A DNA stretch of 22,540 nucleotides from Candidatus Moraniibacteriota bacterium (GCA_018400055.1 JAGYNK010000102.1:1-22540); one strand, 5' to 3'. Positions 13,732 to 20,928 are shown, counted from the first letter of the stretch. Made by a program: numbers and translations. Notes: a model not told the origin generated them from the sequence alone.

Positions 13732-16068
13732 ATGTTTTTAAGAAAACTGGAATTATCAGGATTTAAATCTTTTGCCAGAAAAACAACTCTGGATTTTTTG
13801 CCGGCTTGCGAATTGGGAAACGGCAATAAAAGTTGCGGTATAACCGTTGTTGTTGGTCCCAACGGTTCGGGAAAATCCAATATAGCGGATGCCATCCAAT
13901 GGGTAATGGGGGAGCAATCTATGAAAAGTTTGCGCGGAAAAAAATCAGAAGATGTAATCTTTGCCGGTTCGGGAGAGAAGGCGCGTTTAGGTTGTGCTTC
14001 AGTCACTTTGCATTTTGACAATTCCGATAAAAAAATTCCGCTGGATTTCTCAGACGTGGTAATAAGCCGTAAGCTTTTTAGAAACGGAGAATCGGATTAT
14101 CTAATTAACGGAAGCCGAGCGAGACTCATAGATATTGTTGATATTTTAGCCAAGGCGGGCATCGGGAAAAAAAGTTATTGCGTAGTGAATCAAGGTATGT
14201 CAGATGAAATTCTGAATGCCTCGCTTGCCGAACGGCGAATAATCTTAGAAGACGCGGCGGGAGTAAAACAATTTCAAATAAAAAAAGCCCGAGCGCTTAA
14301 AAAGATTGAATCAACTAAAAAAAACTTGGATCGGGCGAGAGAATTGGCCGAGGAAATTAAGCCGCACCTTAAAATGATTAAAAGGCAAGCGGAAAAAGCC
14401 AAAAAAGGCAAGGAAGTTTCCCAAAGACTTAAGGAAAAACAAGTGGAATTATTCTCTTACCTTTGGGAAAATTTCAAAGCGGAAAAAGAAAATTCTTGTG
14501 AAGAAAAAGAGCAGCTTGGCCGAGAAGCTATGAATATCCAGCGTCAGGTGGATAAGCTTAATGATGAAATGCAAGCCGAATCAAAAAAAATCCGAAGTCT
14601 GGAAAAACAAGAAGACCTGGAAAGAAAAAGGAATATTATTCGCCAGAAAATCAATGACTGGGAAAAGAATTTAGTAATAACGGAAGGTAGAATAGAGTTG
14701 CTTAAAGAAAGACAATCCCAGCGAAAAATTATCCGGAGCATTCCCGTTGATCTGAATTATGTCCAATCCAATCTGGAGCAAATCAGGCAAAGTCAGGAAA
14801 AATTGATTGAAAGGGTGGAAAAAGTGGAAAGCTTAAAAGAGCTTCAAGAAGTAAAAGAATTTGCCCGGGCGATTCAACAAAGTCTGCATAAGCTTTACTC
14901 GGAAGTAGGCCGGCGGGAGATAAAGGTTGAAGAATCTTCAGCTGAAAATAAAAATGTGAAAGAAGAGAAAGAAAAAATAAAGAAGTTTGAAAAAGACAAT
15001 GAGCATGCGTTAAAAAACATCAGCTTGCTTAAAAATAAGATTGAAGAGCTGGATAAAGATATTGAAAAAGAAATAAGAGAGAATAAAATAGCGCGCCGCC
15101 GTTTTTTTGAAATTGAATCCCAATTGCGCTCCGAGCAAGATAATTTAAATAGAATCAAGGATAAATTTAACGAAGCTAAAATAAAATTGGCCCGCATTGA
15201 AGTCAAGGAAGAAGATTTAATTAACGAAACCAAAAAAGAGCTTAAAACCGACATTGAGAAATTAAAGTATAACGGTCAGGCGATCAATGAAGACAGTTTA
15301 AGGAATGAAATATATAAGCTTAAATTGCAGATGGAGCAAATAGGCGGAATTGATCCGGCAGTATTGGAAGAATATCAAGAAACCAACAGTCGCTTTGATT
15401 TTTTGACTCAAGAATCGGAAGATTTGGAAAAGGCGATAAATTCTCTTAAGGAAGTAATCAAAGAAATGGATCAGAAAATAAACAAAGTTTTCTTATCCGC
15501 TTTTATCCAAATCAACAAAGAATTCACTAAATATTTTCGCGTTATTTTCGGCGGAGGAAACGCAAAATTGATAAAGTCAAAAATAAAAAAAACCAGCTCT
15601 CAAGCGAACAGGCAAAAAATAGAAGGTGGCGCGAAAAGCGAAGAAGACAAGGAAAGTTTGGAAGAATTGGAACTTGAAGAAAATAATCTGCCAAAGAAAG
15701 AAGAAATCGGAGTTGATATTTCTGCTTGCCCACCGGGGAAAAGAATATCCAATCTTTCTATGCTCTCCGGAGGAGAACGTTCTTTGACGTCCATAGCGCT
15801 TCTTTTCGCTATTATTTCTTTTAATCCGCCTCCTTTTACCGTTTTGGATGAAGTGGAAGCCGCTCTGGACGAATCAAACGCTAAGCGTTTTAATCGCATC
15901 GTGCGGGAGTTGTCAGACAACACGCAGTTTGTTATGATTACACATAATCGTGAAACCATGCGACAAGCCTCACTGCTTTACGGAATAACCATGGGAGAGA
16001 ATGGCATATCCAAACTTTTATCCGTTAACCTTGAGCAAGTAGGAAAAAAGGGAGAGATCAAGAATTGA
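13732..16068 (+). CDS. SMC-like ATPase, short form apparently lacking the hinge
   Basis: SMC proteins dimerise to organise chromosomes using ATP. This 778-residue protein has an N-terminal ATPase half with Walker A GPNGSGKSN (42-50), preceded by an unusual Cys-containing insert (PACELGNGNKSCG). Two coiled-coil regions follow (about 170-330 and 380-600). The C-terminal ATPase half has signature LSGGERSLTSIALLFAI (678-694) and Walker B FTVLDEVEAALDESN (702-716). Canonical SMC is near 1,180 residues. Here the middle (about 315-400) shows no hinge-like Gly-rich domain. GAGG lies nine bases before the ATG. Could instead be a RecN/Rad50-like relative, but the overall motif set is SMC. Confidence 0.85.
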   Translation: MFLRKLELSGFKSFARKTTLDFLPACELGNGNKSCGITVVVGPNGSGKSNIADAIQWVMGEQSMKSLRGKKSEDVIFAGSGEKARLGCASVTLHFDNSDKKIPLDFSDVVISRKLFRNGESDYLINGSRARLIDIVDILAKAGIGKKSYCVVNQGMSDEILNASLAERRIILEDAAGVKQFQIKKARALKKIESTKKNLDRARELAEEIKPHLKMIKRQAEKAKKGKEVSQRLKEKQVELFSYLWENFKAEKENSCEEKEQLGREAMNIQRQVDKLNDEMQAESKKIRSLEKQEDLERKRNIIRQKINDWEKNLVITEGRIELLKERQSQRKIIRSIPVDLNYVQSNLEQIRQSQEKLIERVEKVESLKELQEVKEFARAIQQSLHKLYSEVGRREIKVEESSAENKNVKEEKEKIKKFEKDNEHALKNISLLKNKIEELDKDIEKEIRENKIARRRFFEIESQLRSEQDNLNRIKDKFNEAKIKLARIEVKEEDLINETKKELKTDIEKLKYNGQAINEDSLRNEIYKLKLQMEQIGGIDPAVLEEYQETNSRFDFLTQESEDLEKAINSLKEVIKEMDQKINKVFLSAFIQINKEFTKYFRVIFGGGNAKLIKSKIKKTSSQANRQKIEGGAKSEEDKESLEELELEENNLPKKEEIGVDISACPPGKRISNLSMLSGGERSLTSIALLFAIISFNPPPFTVLDEVEAALDESNAKRFNRIVRELSDNTQFVMITHNRETMRQASLLYGITMGENGISKLLSVNLEQVGKKGEIKN

Positions 16069-16128
16069 TTAATCATCTATAAAGAAAAATTTTTCGTTTT
16101 TTAAAATTAACAAGCAAAATAAAAATGT

Positions 16129-16434
16129 ATGGTAAAAAAATATTATATTTGGATAGCCTTTGGTTCCTTTATTATTCTGGCAGGGCTTTTATTGGCTTTC
16201 AGGTTTAATTTTTTTGCAAAAAGAGCGGATGCTCCGACAGAAAATATGGGAGTGGCGGAAGAAAATTATTCGCCGGAATCCGATAGAGCTAAGGCTCCCA
16301 CTGAAATTGACATTGAAAATTCCAATGCCGATTTTGAAGCTGACATTGAAGATTTTGGAAGCGATCTGGAAAACTGGGACGACTTTGACGAAGATATAAA
16401 TCTGGATTCTTTTGATGATGAAGAGTTGCTTTAA
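16129..16434 (+). CDS. Small single-pass membrane protein with acidic tail
   Basis: 101 residues with a hydrophobic helix at about 5-29 (YYIWIAFGSFIILAGLLLAFRF), then a tail very rich in Asp and Glu (about 60-101) with repeats of D-x-E/D. Not recognised. The acidic tail is probably extracellular, since the helix follows Lys-rich residues 3-4. It lies between the SMC gene and a secreted coiled-coil protein, all on the same strand with short gaps. No SD. Confidence 0.65.
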   Translation: MVKKYYIWIAFGSFIILAGLLLAFRFNFFAKRADAPTENMGVAEENYSPESDRAKAPTEIDIENSNADFEADIEDFGSDLENWDDFDEDINLDSFDDEELL

Positions 16435-16454
16435 TTTTTTAATTTATTAAAAAT

Positions 16455-17285
16455 ATGAAAAACAAAATACCATTTTTGTCTATAGCGGTTGGATTGGCAT
16501 TTTTTTTCAATGTCTCCCTAACCCAAGCTTTTTTCAACAACACGGAATGGGCTATCACAGCTAAAAAAAGAGCGGAGCAAATAAAAAAAGATCAGGAAGA
16601 AAGAATGCAAAAAATAAGCGAGGAAAGAGAAGAAAAAGCCAATGAAAGAATATGCTCTCGCATTGAAGGAATAATTTCCAGAATAGAACAGCGGGCCTCT
16701 CGCCGCGAAGAAAATTTTTTAAACGCCCAAGAAAATAAAGAGAATAATTTGGAAACGCGGCAAAATAACACAAACAATGACATAGAAAAACGTCGCGCCG
16801 AAAGAGACGAATTAAGAAATGATTATTATGAAAAATTAGAAGCTAAAGCTTCAAGCGATGCCCAAAAAGAAGCTGTAGAAAATTTTCAAGCAGCTATTGA
16901 AGCGGCAGTAACTGAAAGAAGAGCGGCTATTGACACAGCGGTTGAAATTTTTCGCCAAGCGGTTGAAGAAGCGATTAGCGAGAGAAAGTCATCTGTTACT
17001 AATTTAGTATCTGAACTGGAAAGTACTGAAAAAGCAGCGGCGGAAAAAGCTAAATCTGCCTGTGAAGAAGGGGCGGATTCAAAAGAAGTATTACAAGTTT
17101 TTAGAAGTGATCTCCAAGCCGCACGCGATAATTTTAAAAATAACCGGAACGAAATTGAAAAAGTGGGGGATGCCGTTAAAATTTTATCCGAAACAAAAAA
17201 CCAGTCAATCAAAGAAGCCATTGAAAGTTTTGAATCTGCGGTGGAAATAGCCAAGGAAGATTTAAAAGAGGCATTTGAAATTTAA
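16455..17285 (+). CDS. Secreted Ala/Glu-rich coiled-coil protein
   Basis: 276 residues. An N-terminal signal peptide (MKNKIPFLSIAVGLAFFF, cleavage plausible after SLTQA near residue 25) precedes an almost wholly helical region rich in Glu, Lys, Ala and Arg with heptad-like spacing (for example AAIEAAVTERRAAIDTAVEI). Two Cys are present (about residues 67 and 202). No enzymatic motif. It may be a structural or cell-surface protein. It starts 20 bases after the acidic membrane protein gene. Confidence 0.65.
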   Translation: MKNKIPFLSIAVGLAFFFNVSLTQAFFNNTEWAITAKKRAEQIKKDQEERMQKISEEREEKANERICSRIEGIISRIEQRASRREENFLNAQENKENNLETRQNNTNNDIEKRRAERDELRNDYYEKLEAKASSDAQKEAVENFQAAIEAAVTERRAAIDTAVEIFRQAVEEAISERKSSVTNLVSELESTEKAAAEKAKSACEEGADSKEVLQVFRSDLQAARDNFKNNRNEIEKVGDAVKILSETKNQSIKEAIESFESAVEIAKEDLKEAFEI

Positions 17286-17294
17286 ATAAGGTGT

Positions 17295-17323
17295 TTGACA
17301 AAGTGCCGAATATAAGTTAAACT
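17295..17323 (+). promoter_or_regulatory. Promoter of rpsP
   Basis: TTGACA at 17295-17300, 17-nt spacer, TAAACT at 17318-17323. Transcription start is expected near 17330, about 23 nt before the ATG. Confidence 0.75.
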
Positions 17324-17352
17324 GGATTGGTAATTAAAATATCATAAAATTA

Positions 17353-17793
17353 ATGTTAGTCATAAGATTTTCAAGGGTAGGAAGAAAAAATAAATCCCAT
17401 TTTAGAATTGTGGCACAGGAGCATACGATGGCTCCCTCCGGAAAGCATGTTGAAATTTTAGGAAGTTACAATCCTCATTCTAAAGAGGGCGTTTTTAAGC
17501 AAAAAAGAATTGAATATTGGGTAAAAAACGGTGCGCAAATATCCGATTCCGTTTATAATCTTTTAGTGAGGCAAGGAACTATCAAGGGCAAAAAGCGATC
17601 TGTTAAAATAACCGCCAAGAAAGAAAAAGGCAAAAAAGAAGAGGGTGGAGATAAAGAAGAAAAATCTTCTGAAACTAAGCCGGAAGAAAAAGAAGAGAAG
17701 GCACAAAAAAACACAGAAGATAACAAAAAAGACACGGAAGATAAAGTTGAAAATGAAGGGAATGCAAAAACTGAAAGCAAAAAAGAGAAATAA
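17353..17793 (+). CDS. rpsP: 30S ribosomal protein bS16 with charged C-terminal tail
   Basis: bS16 is an early 30S assembly protein. The first about 80 residues are the core (MLVIRFSRVGRKNKSHFRIVAQE, GSYNPHSKEG, RIEYWVKNGAQISDSVYNLL). Residues about 85-146 are a Lys/Glu-rich low-complexity tail, making the protein 146 aa against about 80-90 in most bacteria. The gene has its own promoter and is followed at once by the rplJ promoter. The usual partners rimM and trmD are not next to it here. Confidence 0.94.
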   Translation: MLVIRFSRVGRKNKSHFRIVAQEHTMAPSGKHVEILGSYNPHSKEGVFKQKRIEYWVKNGAQISDSVYNLLVRQGTIKGKKRSVKITAKKEKGKKEEGGDKEEKSSETKPEEKEEKAQKNTEDNKKDTEDKVENEGNAKTESKKEK

Positions 17794-17798
17794 AAACA

Positions 17799-17826
17799 TT
17801 GACTTTTTTTCAGAAACATATATAAT
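17799..17826 (+). promoter_or_regulatory. Promoter of the rplJ-rplL operon
   Basis: TTGACT at 17799-17804, 16-nt spacer, TATAAT at 17821-17826. The -35 box starts six bases after the rpsP stop codon. Confidence 0.85.
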
Positions 17827-17852
17827 CTCATTATAGAAAGTTGAATAGAAAA

Positions 17853-17946
17853 TATCCGCAGAAAACAGGCGGTGTGCGAACAGCCTTAACGAAAAGGCGC
17901 ATACGAATACATAAGACCTGTTGAGGATAAAGCCATAATTTTTTAG
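17853..17946 (+). ncRNA. Ribosomal protein L10 leader
   Basis: This is the cis-regulatory RNA that binds the L10-L12 complex for autogenous control. Stems seen are acagg (17865-17869) with cctgt (17917-17921); gtgtgc with gcatac; and gcctt with aaggc. The ATAAGACCTGTTGAGGAT segment (17911-17928) matches the conserved 3' part of the family. Position ahead of rplJ agrees. Confidence 0.8.
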
Positions 17947-17958
17947 TTTGGCTTTATA

Positions 17959-17982
17959 AATCTGCGGAAACGCGGATTTTTT
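17959..17982 (+). terminator. Attenuator terminator downstream of the L10 leader
   Basis: aatctgcg (17959-17966) and cgcggatt (17971-17978) form an 8-bp stem with a gaaa tetraloop, then a T run. The tccgcag at 17855-17861, at the 5' end of the leader, is complementary to ctgcgga at 17962-17968, giving a mutually exclusive antiterminator. A second stem, ataaagcca/tggctttat, lies just upstream. Control by L10 binding through this switch is inferred. Confidence 0.75.
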
Positions 17983-18021
17983 AATTTTTATCTAAATCTT
18001 TGATTTAGTAATAAAAATTAA

Positions 18022-18118
18022 ACCCCGCACTAATTTTAAAATTAATTTTTGAATCTGTGCGTGGTCGCTGTGTTTTATTTAAATAATAAATTATCTGAAC
18101 TGTGAATTGGTGCGGGGT
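18022..18118 (+). repeat. Long-range inverted repeat between attenuator and rplJ
   Basis: accccgcactaatt (18022-18035) pairs with aattggtgcggggt (18105-18118), 14 bp with one G-U pair, enclosing 69 nt. Just upstream, an AT-rich hairpin (about 17983-18019) is also present. Downstream, catttttat/acaaaaatg (around 18122-18158) can fold right before the rplJ start. No ORF is seen. The 180 bases between attenuator and rplJ are thus strongly structured. Confidence 0.55.
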
Positions 18119-18162
18119 GCTCATTTTTATAGTTACTCGCTTCACTCGCAGACAAAAATGGC

Positions 18163-18681
18163 ATGTTAACCAGAAAGCAAAAAGAGGAAGTCGTAAAAAA
18201 ATTAACCGAAGAGATAAAAGCAGCTAAAGCGGTGGTTTTTTCTGATTTCAAAGGTCTGAAAGTGAAAGAGATGACTGAAATAAAAAAAGAGTTGAAAAAG
18301 GAAGGCGCTGATTTTAAAATTGCAAAGAAGAATCTTATAAACATCGCGCTGAAAAAAGCCGGCACCGATTTGGATGCTAAAAAAATGGAAGGGCAAATTG
18401 CCGTGTCTATTTCTTCCGAAGATGAAATTGCTGCGGCTAAAATTATCCATAAATTTTCCAAGAAAAACGAAAATTTGAAAATCCTAGGAGGTTTACTGGG
18501 AATAAAGTCATTAAGCGCGAAAGAGATTAAAGCTTTAGCAAAACTTCCATCCAAGGAAGAATTATTGGCGAAATTGGTGGGAAGCCTGAATTCGCCCCTA
18601 AGCGGATTTATGAATGTTTTGCAAGGAAATCAAAGAAGTTTGGTGCAAGTATTAAGGTCAATTGGGGAAAATAAGAATTAA
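18163..18681 (+). CDS. rplJ: 50S ribosomal protein uL10
   Basis: uL10 forms the base of the ribosomal stalk, binding 23S rRNA through its N-terminal domain and L7/L12 dimers through its C-terminal helix. The 172 residues begin MLTRKQKEEVVKKLTEEIKAA and include VVFSDFKGLKVKEMTEIKKELKKEGADFKIAKKNL. The C-terminal helix (LSGFMNVLQGNQRSLVQVLRSI) is the stalk-binding part. It is regulated by the L10 leader and attenuator upstream. rplL follows 66 bases later. No SD. Confidence 0.95.
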   Translation: MLTRKQKEEVVKKLTEEIKAAKAVVFSDFKGLKVKEMTEIKKELKKEGADFKIAKKNLINIALKKAGTDLDAKKMEGQIAVSISSEDEIAAAKIIHKFSKKNENLKILGGLLGIKSLSAKEIKALAKLPSKEELLAKLVGSLNSPLSGFMNVLQGNQRSLVQVLRSIGENKN

Positions 18682-18747
18682 TTTTTTTAATAATAAATAA
18701 TAGGTCATATACGACGGGTAAGACGTATGAGGCTTATGTAAAAAACT

Positions 18748-19233
18748 ATGACTGAAGAAAAAAACACTTCCGCTGAAGCTACGGCGGACAAGAAAGTGGA
18801 AAAAAATAGCGAGGCTGTTGAAGCCAAAGAAGAAAAAAAATCATTAGAAGTTCCCGAAAAATTCCAGAAGCTGGTGGAAGAAATTGAAAAAATGAGCGTT
18901 TTGGAACTTTCCGAATTAGTGAAAATTTTGGAAGAAAAATTCGGTGTTAGCGCGGCTACTCCGATAGCCATGGGCGCTATGCCGGGAAACGCGGGAGAAG
19001 CAGGGGAAGACAAAGAAGAAAAATCTGAATTTGATGTGGAATTGGCTGCTAGCGGAGACCAAAAGATAAACGTCATCAAAGCGGTTAGGGAAATTACCGG
19101 AGTGGGACTGAAGGAAGCGAAAGATATGGTGGACGCGGCTCCCAAAGTAATCAAGGAAAAAGCACCCAAGGAAGAAGCGGAAGAAATAAAGAAAAAACTG
19201 GAAGAAGCAGGAGCGACAGTTGTATTGAAATAG
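18748..19233 (+). CDS. rplL: 50S ribosomal protein bL12 (L7/L12) with N-terminal extension
   Basis: The stalk protein that recruits translation GTPases. Of 161 residues, the first about 33 are an extra acidic, Ala/Lys/Glu-rich stretch not found in the usual about 120-residue form. The dimerisation domain follows (EKFQKLVEEIEKMSVLELSELVKILEEKFGV, about 37-67), then the hinge (Gly/Ala-rich, about 70-90). The C-terminal domain begins FDVELAASGDQKINVIKAVREITGVGLKEAKDMVDAAP and ends EEAGATVVLK. Last gene before the bidirectional terminator. Confidence 0.95.
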   Translation: MTEEKNTSAEATADKKVEKNSEAVEAKEEKKSLEVPEKFQKLVEEIEKMSVLELSELVKILEEKFGVSAATPIAMGAMPGNAGEAGEDKEEKSEFDVELAASGDQKINVIKAVREITGVGLKEAKDMVDAAPKVIKEKAPKEEAEEIKKKLEEAGATVVLK

Positions 19234-19268
19234 TCGAGGAAGACAGAGAGCAGAAAAAGTAAATTTAT

Positions 19269-19298
19269 AAAAGGCTGTGCTACTTAGCACAGCCTTTT
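19269..19298. terminator. Bidirectional terminator of rplL and the 60-aa gene
   Basis: aaaaggctgtgct (19269-19281) and agcacagcctttt (19286-19298) form a perfect 13-bp stem with loop actt. On the minus strand, the last codons and stop of the 60-aa gene lie inside this stem. Confidence 0.88.
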
Positions 19299-19462
19299 GA
19301 TTCAAGGTATAATAGATATTTTTTACATAGTGGACAATTTGGATCATCGCAGGTTTTTCCTGCGATACATTCTTCCGGTCTCAATTTTATTGCTATTTCT
19401 CTCCTATGTTTTAAATAATCCGGATCAGAAAGTAACACTGAATAACCACAATCTATTTTCAT
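19280..19462 (-). CDS. 60-aa Cys-rich small protein, HRREI / CxxxxCPxC family
   Basis: Starts at ATG 19462 after AAAAGGAGGGGG with ideal spacing. The 60 residues carry six Cys (5, 32, 38, 43, 46, 58). They also carry H19-R-R-E-I and the motif C38-D-D-P-N-C43-P-L-C46-K-K-Y-L. These align without gaps to the 67-aa protein at 22200-22403 (offset 11 residues, about 17 identities in 40). It has its own promoter sharing TTGACAAAACCAGC with the methyltransferase operon. The stop lies in the terminator stem. It is directly downstream of the radical SAM gene. Possible roles are a metal-binding protein, a leader-binding partner or a second peptide substrate; not known. Confidence 0.78.
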   Translation of the reverse strand: MKIDCGYSVLLSDPDYLKHRREIAIKLRPEECIAGKTCDDPNCPLCKKYLLYLESKGCAK

Positions 19463-19516
19463 TTTTACCCCCTCCTTTTATAAGAACTAAATAGTTTATT
19501 CAATGAAACCTTTTAA

Positions 19517-19545
19517 AAAATACAGCTTTTTGCTGGTTTTGTCAA
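19517..19545 (-). promoter_or_regulatory. Promoter of the 60-aa gene with shared element
   Basis: On the minus strand TTGACA (19545-19540), 17-nt spacer, TATTTT (19522-19517). The bases TTGACAAAACCAGC (19545-19532) also occur at 21587-21574. CAGC-aaaaa-GCTG in the spacer is a small inverted repeat that could bind a regulator. Confidence 0.65.
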
Positions 19546-19604
19546 TAAATGTAATAAGAAAAAAAGCTTTGAATTATTAGGTTTATACCTAAAAAAATTA
19601 TTGG

Positions 19605-19637
19605 AAATAAAAGCAGCGCGTTTGCTGCAGCGCTGCT
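19605..19637 (-). terminator. Terminator of the radical SAM operon
   Basis: On the minus strand agcagcgc (19637-19630) and gcgctgct (19619-19612) form an 8-bp stem with a 10-nt loop, followed by ttttattt. It lies four bases after the radical SAM stop. Confidence 0.8.
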
Positions 19638-19640
19638 CCT

Positions 19641-20669
19641 TTATGATTCTTGGGCATTTATCCAGCATCCAGAATCTTCAGCTAATATGTCTCCTGTTAG
19701 CGCATACGCGTAAGCTCTGCATCCTCCGCAAGCAAACTTGTATTTGCACCTAGCGCATTTCCCTTTGAGGTTAAACCTAATGCTTCTTGCAATCTTTAAC
19801 ATCTCGGAATTTTCCCAAATGTGCACTAGCGATTCCTCTCTTAAGTCTCCGCAAAATACTGGCAAATATGGGCAATAAGCAATTATTCCATTCTGCATAA
19901 CATAAAAACTGCTCAGGCCTATAGCGCATCCGTTAATCACTTTTCCTTGCATCTTATGTGTTTTTTCCGCCTTTTTTCTCGCTTGTTCATTGAACTCTAT
20001 TTGGCAAAAATAATCAGCGGAAGCAACATGGATGCCAATTTTATGGCCATAGCTTATGGCATCTCCCAAGCATTTTTTCAATTCACTGGAAGATAATTCT
20101 CCTAGACAATACTTTACGGCATTTCCGACGGGAATTATTCTTCTCAAATATGCATCGGGTAATCCTAGTTCCTTTGCCAAAGCAACATATTCCAATACAA
20201 AATCTTTATTGAATTGGCATAATGTCATCCTGACACCAACTTTCACTCCTTTGTCTTGAAGAAATTTTATGGCCTTTATAGCTTTCTTGAAAACACCTTT
20301 TCCTCTTATTTGATCATGAATTTTACTGTTAGGCCCATCTAAGCTAATTTGGACATTGGTCACATATTTAGCAAGCATATGAGCTACTTTTTGGTTAACT
20401 AACGTGCCGTTGGAAGAAACTACCAACCGCTTAAATTTGCCAGCCGCGTATTCCAATACATATTCCAAGCGCGGACTCAATAAAGGCTCTCCTCCAGCGA
20501 TGGATAATGTATGAGTGTTAAAATCTACTACTTGGTCAATTAATTTTTTACATTCACTTATGGTTAAATCATCCTTAATGCTTTCGGTAATTTTTTCCCT
20601 GCAATGCAAACAATTCAAATTGCACGCAGAAGTTATATCCCATTGGACATAATCCAAGTTCATTTTCAT
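19641..20669 (-). CDS. Radical SAM/SPASM enzyme, probable peptide maturase
   Basis: 342 residues. The radical SAM cluster motif is C16-N-L-N-C20-L-H-C23. Family features include SIAGGEPLLSP (SAM-binding GGEP), VVSSNGTL and QISLDGP. The C-terminal SPASM region has Cys at 248, 266 and 273, then C305-x2-C308-x5-C314-x2-C317 and C335 (CARCKYKFACGGCRAYAYAL), enough for one or two auxiliary Fe-S clusters. Such enzymes modify ribosomal peptides (thioether or C-C links) or act in heme-type pathways (NirJ/AhbD style). The Cys-rich 49-aa ORF 65 bases upstream favours peptide maturation. SD GGAGGG lies five bases before ATG 20669. Substrate and reaction are inferred. Confidence 0.87.
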   Translation of the reverse strand: MKMNLDYVQWDITSACNLNCLHCREKITESIKDDLTISECKKLIDQVVDFNTHTLSIAGGEPLLSPRLEYVLEYAAGKFKRLVVSSNGTLVNQKVAHMLAKYVTNVQISLDGPNSKIHDQIRGKGVFKKAIKAIKFLQDKGVKVGVRMTLCQFNKDFVLEYVALAKELGLPDAYLRRIIPVGNAVKYCLGELSSSELKKCLGDAISYGHKIGIHVASADYFCQIEFNEQARKKAEKTHKMQGKVINGCAIGLSSFYVMQNGIIAYCPYLPVFCGDLREESLVHIWENSEMLKIARSIRFNLKGKCARCKYKFACGGCRAYAYALTGDILAEDSGCWINAQES

Positions 20670-20693
20670 AGGTACCCTCCTTTATTATTTTTA

Positions 20694-20722
20694 AAGGCTT
20701 GCTGAATATTACGGCAAGCCTT
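20694..20722 (-). other. Hairpin between precursor peptide and radical SAM genes
   Basis: On the minus strand aaggcttgc (20722-20714) and gcaagcctt (20702-20694) form a perfect 9-bp stem with an 11-nt loop; flanking T and A runs can extend it. There is no strong U run after it, so it is likely a partial terminator or mRNA-stabilising stem that raises the peptide-to-enzyme ratio. Confidence 0.6.
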
Positions 20723-20734
20723 CTTAAAAATTCA

Positions 20735-20884
20735 TCATACACCTCCCGTTTCGCATAAACAACAATCACAGCAAATGGAGCAAATCGGTCCGTCAATTTT
20801 GTCAATTTCCTTAAAAATAAAATCTTTAGAAATTTTTAAGTCTTTGACCGATAAGATCCCATTTTTATTTTTTTTGCCTTTCAT
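20735..20884 (-). CDS. 49-aa Cys-rich peptide, candidate RiPP precursor
   Basis: The ATG at 20884 follows TAGGAGGT (20900-20893) at good spacing. The peptide begins MKGKKNKNGILSVKDL, has a charged leader-like part (residues 1-33), and ends P33-I then CSICCDCCLCETGGV. That puts six Cys in ten residues (35, 38, 39, 41, 42, 44). It has the size and layout of a leader plus core. It lies directly upstream of a SPASM radical SAM gene and downstream of a methyltransferase gene. Thioether-bridged (sactipeptide/ranthipeptide) maturation is the leading idea. A metal-binding peptide is the alternative. It matches no precursor family I know by sequence; the six-Cys SCIFF family has different spacing. Confidence 0.75.
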   Translation of the reverse strand: MKGKKNKNGILSVKDLKISKDFIFKEIDKIDGPICSICCDCCLCETGGV

Positions 20885-20928
20885 AATCACTTACCTCCTA
20901 TTACCTTGGATTTTTAAATTTTAAAGAG

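Noticed and set aside
13590..14021. A 143-codon minus-strand frame opposite the SMC gene start
   Set aside because: It is antisense to the Walker A region, and its composition follows from the complement of the conserved SMC motifs.
18705..19347. Long minus-strand frames opposite rplL
   Set aside because: They are shadows of the Glu/Lys/Ala-rich rplL coding sequence and give Ser/Phe-rich low-complexity products.
20575..20805. A 76-codon minus-strand frame (MTKLTDRFAPFAVIVVYAK...)
   Set aside because: It overlaps both the Cys-rich 49-aa ORF and the radical SAM start in another frame and has no SD at its ATG, while both of those have good SD sites.
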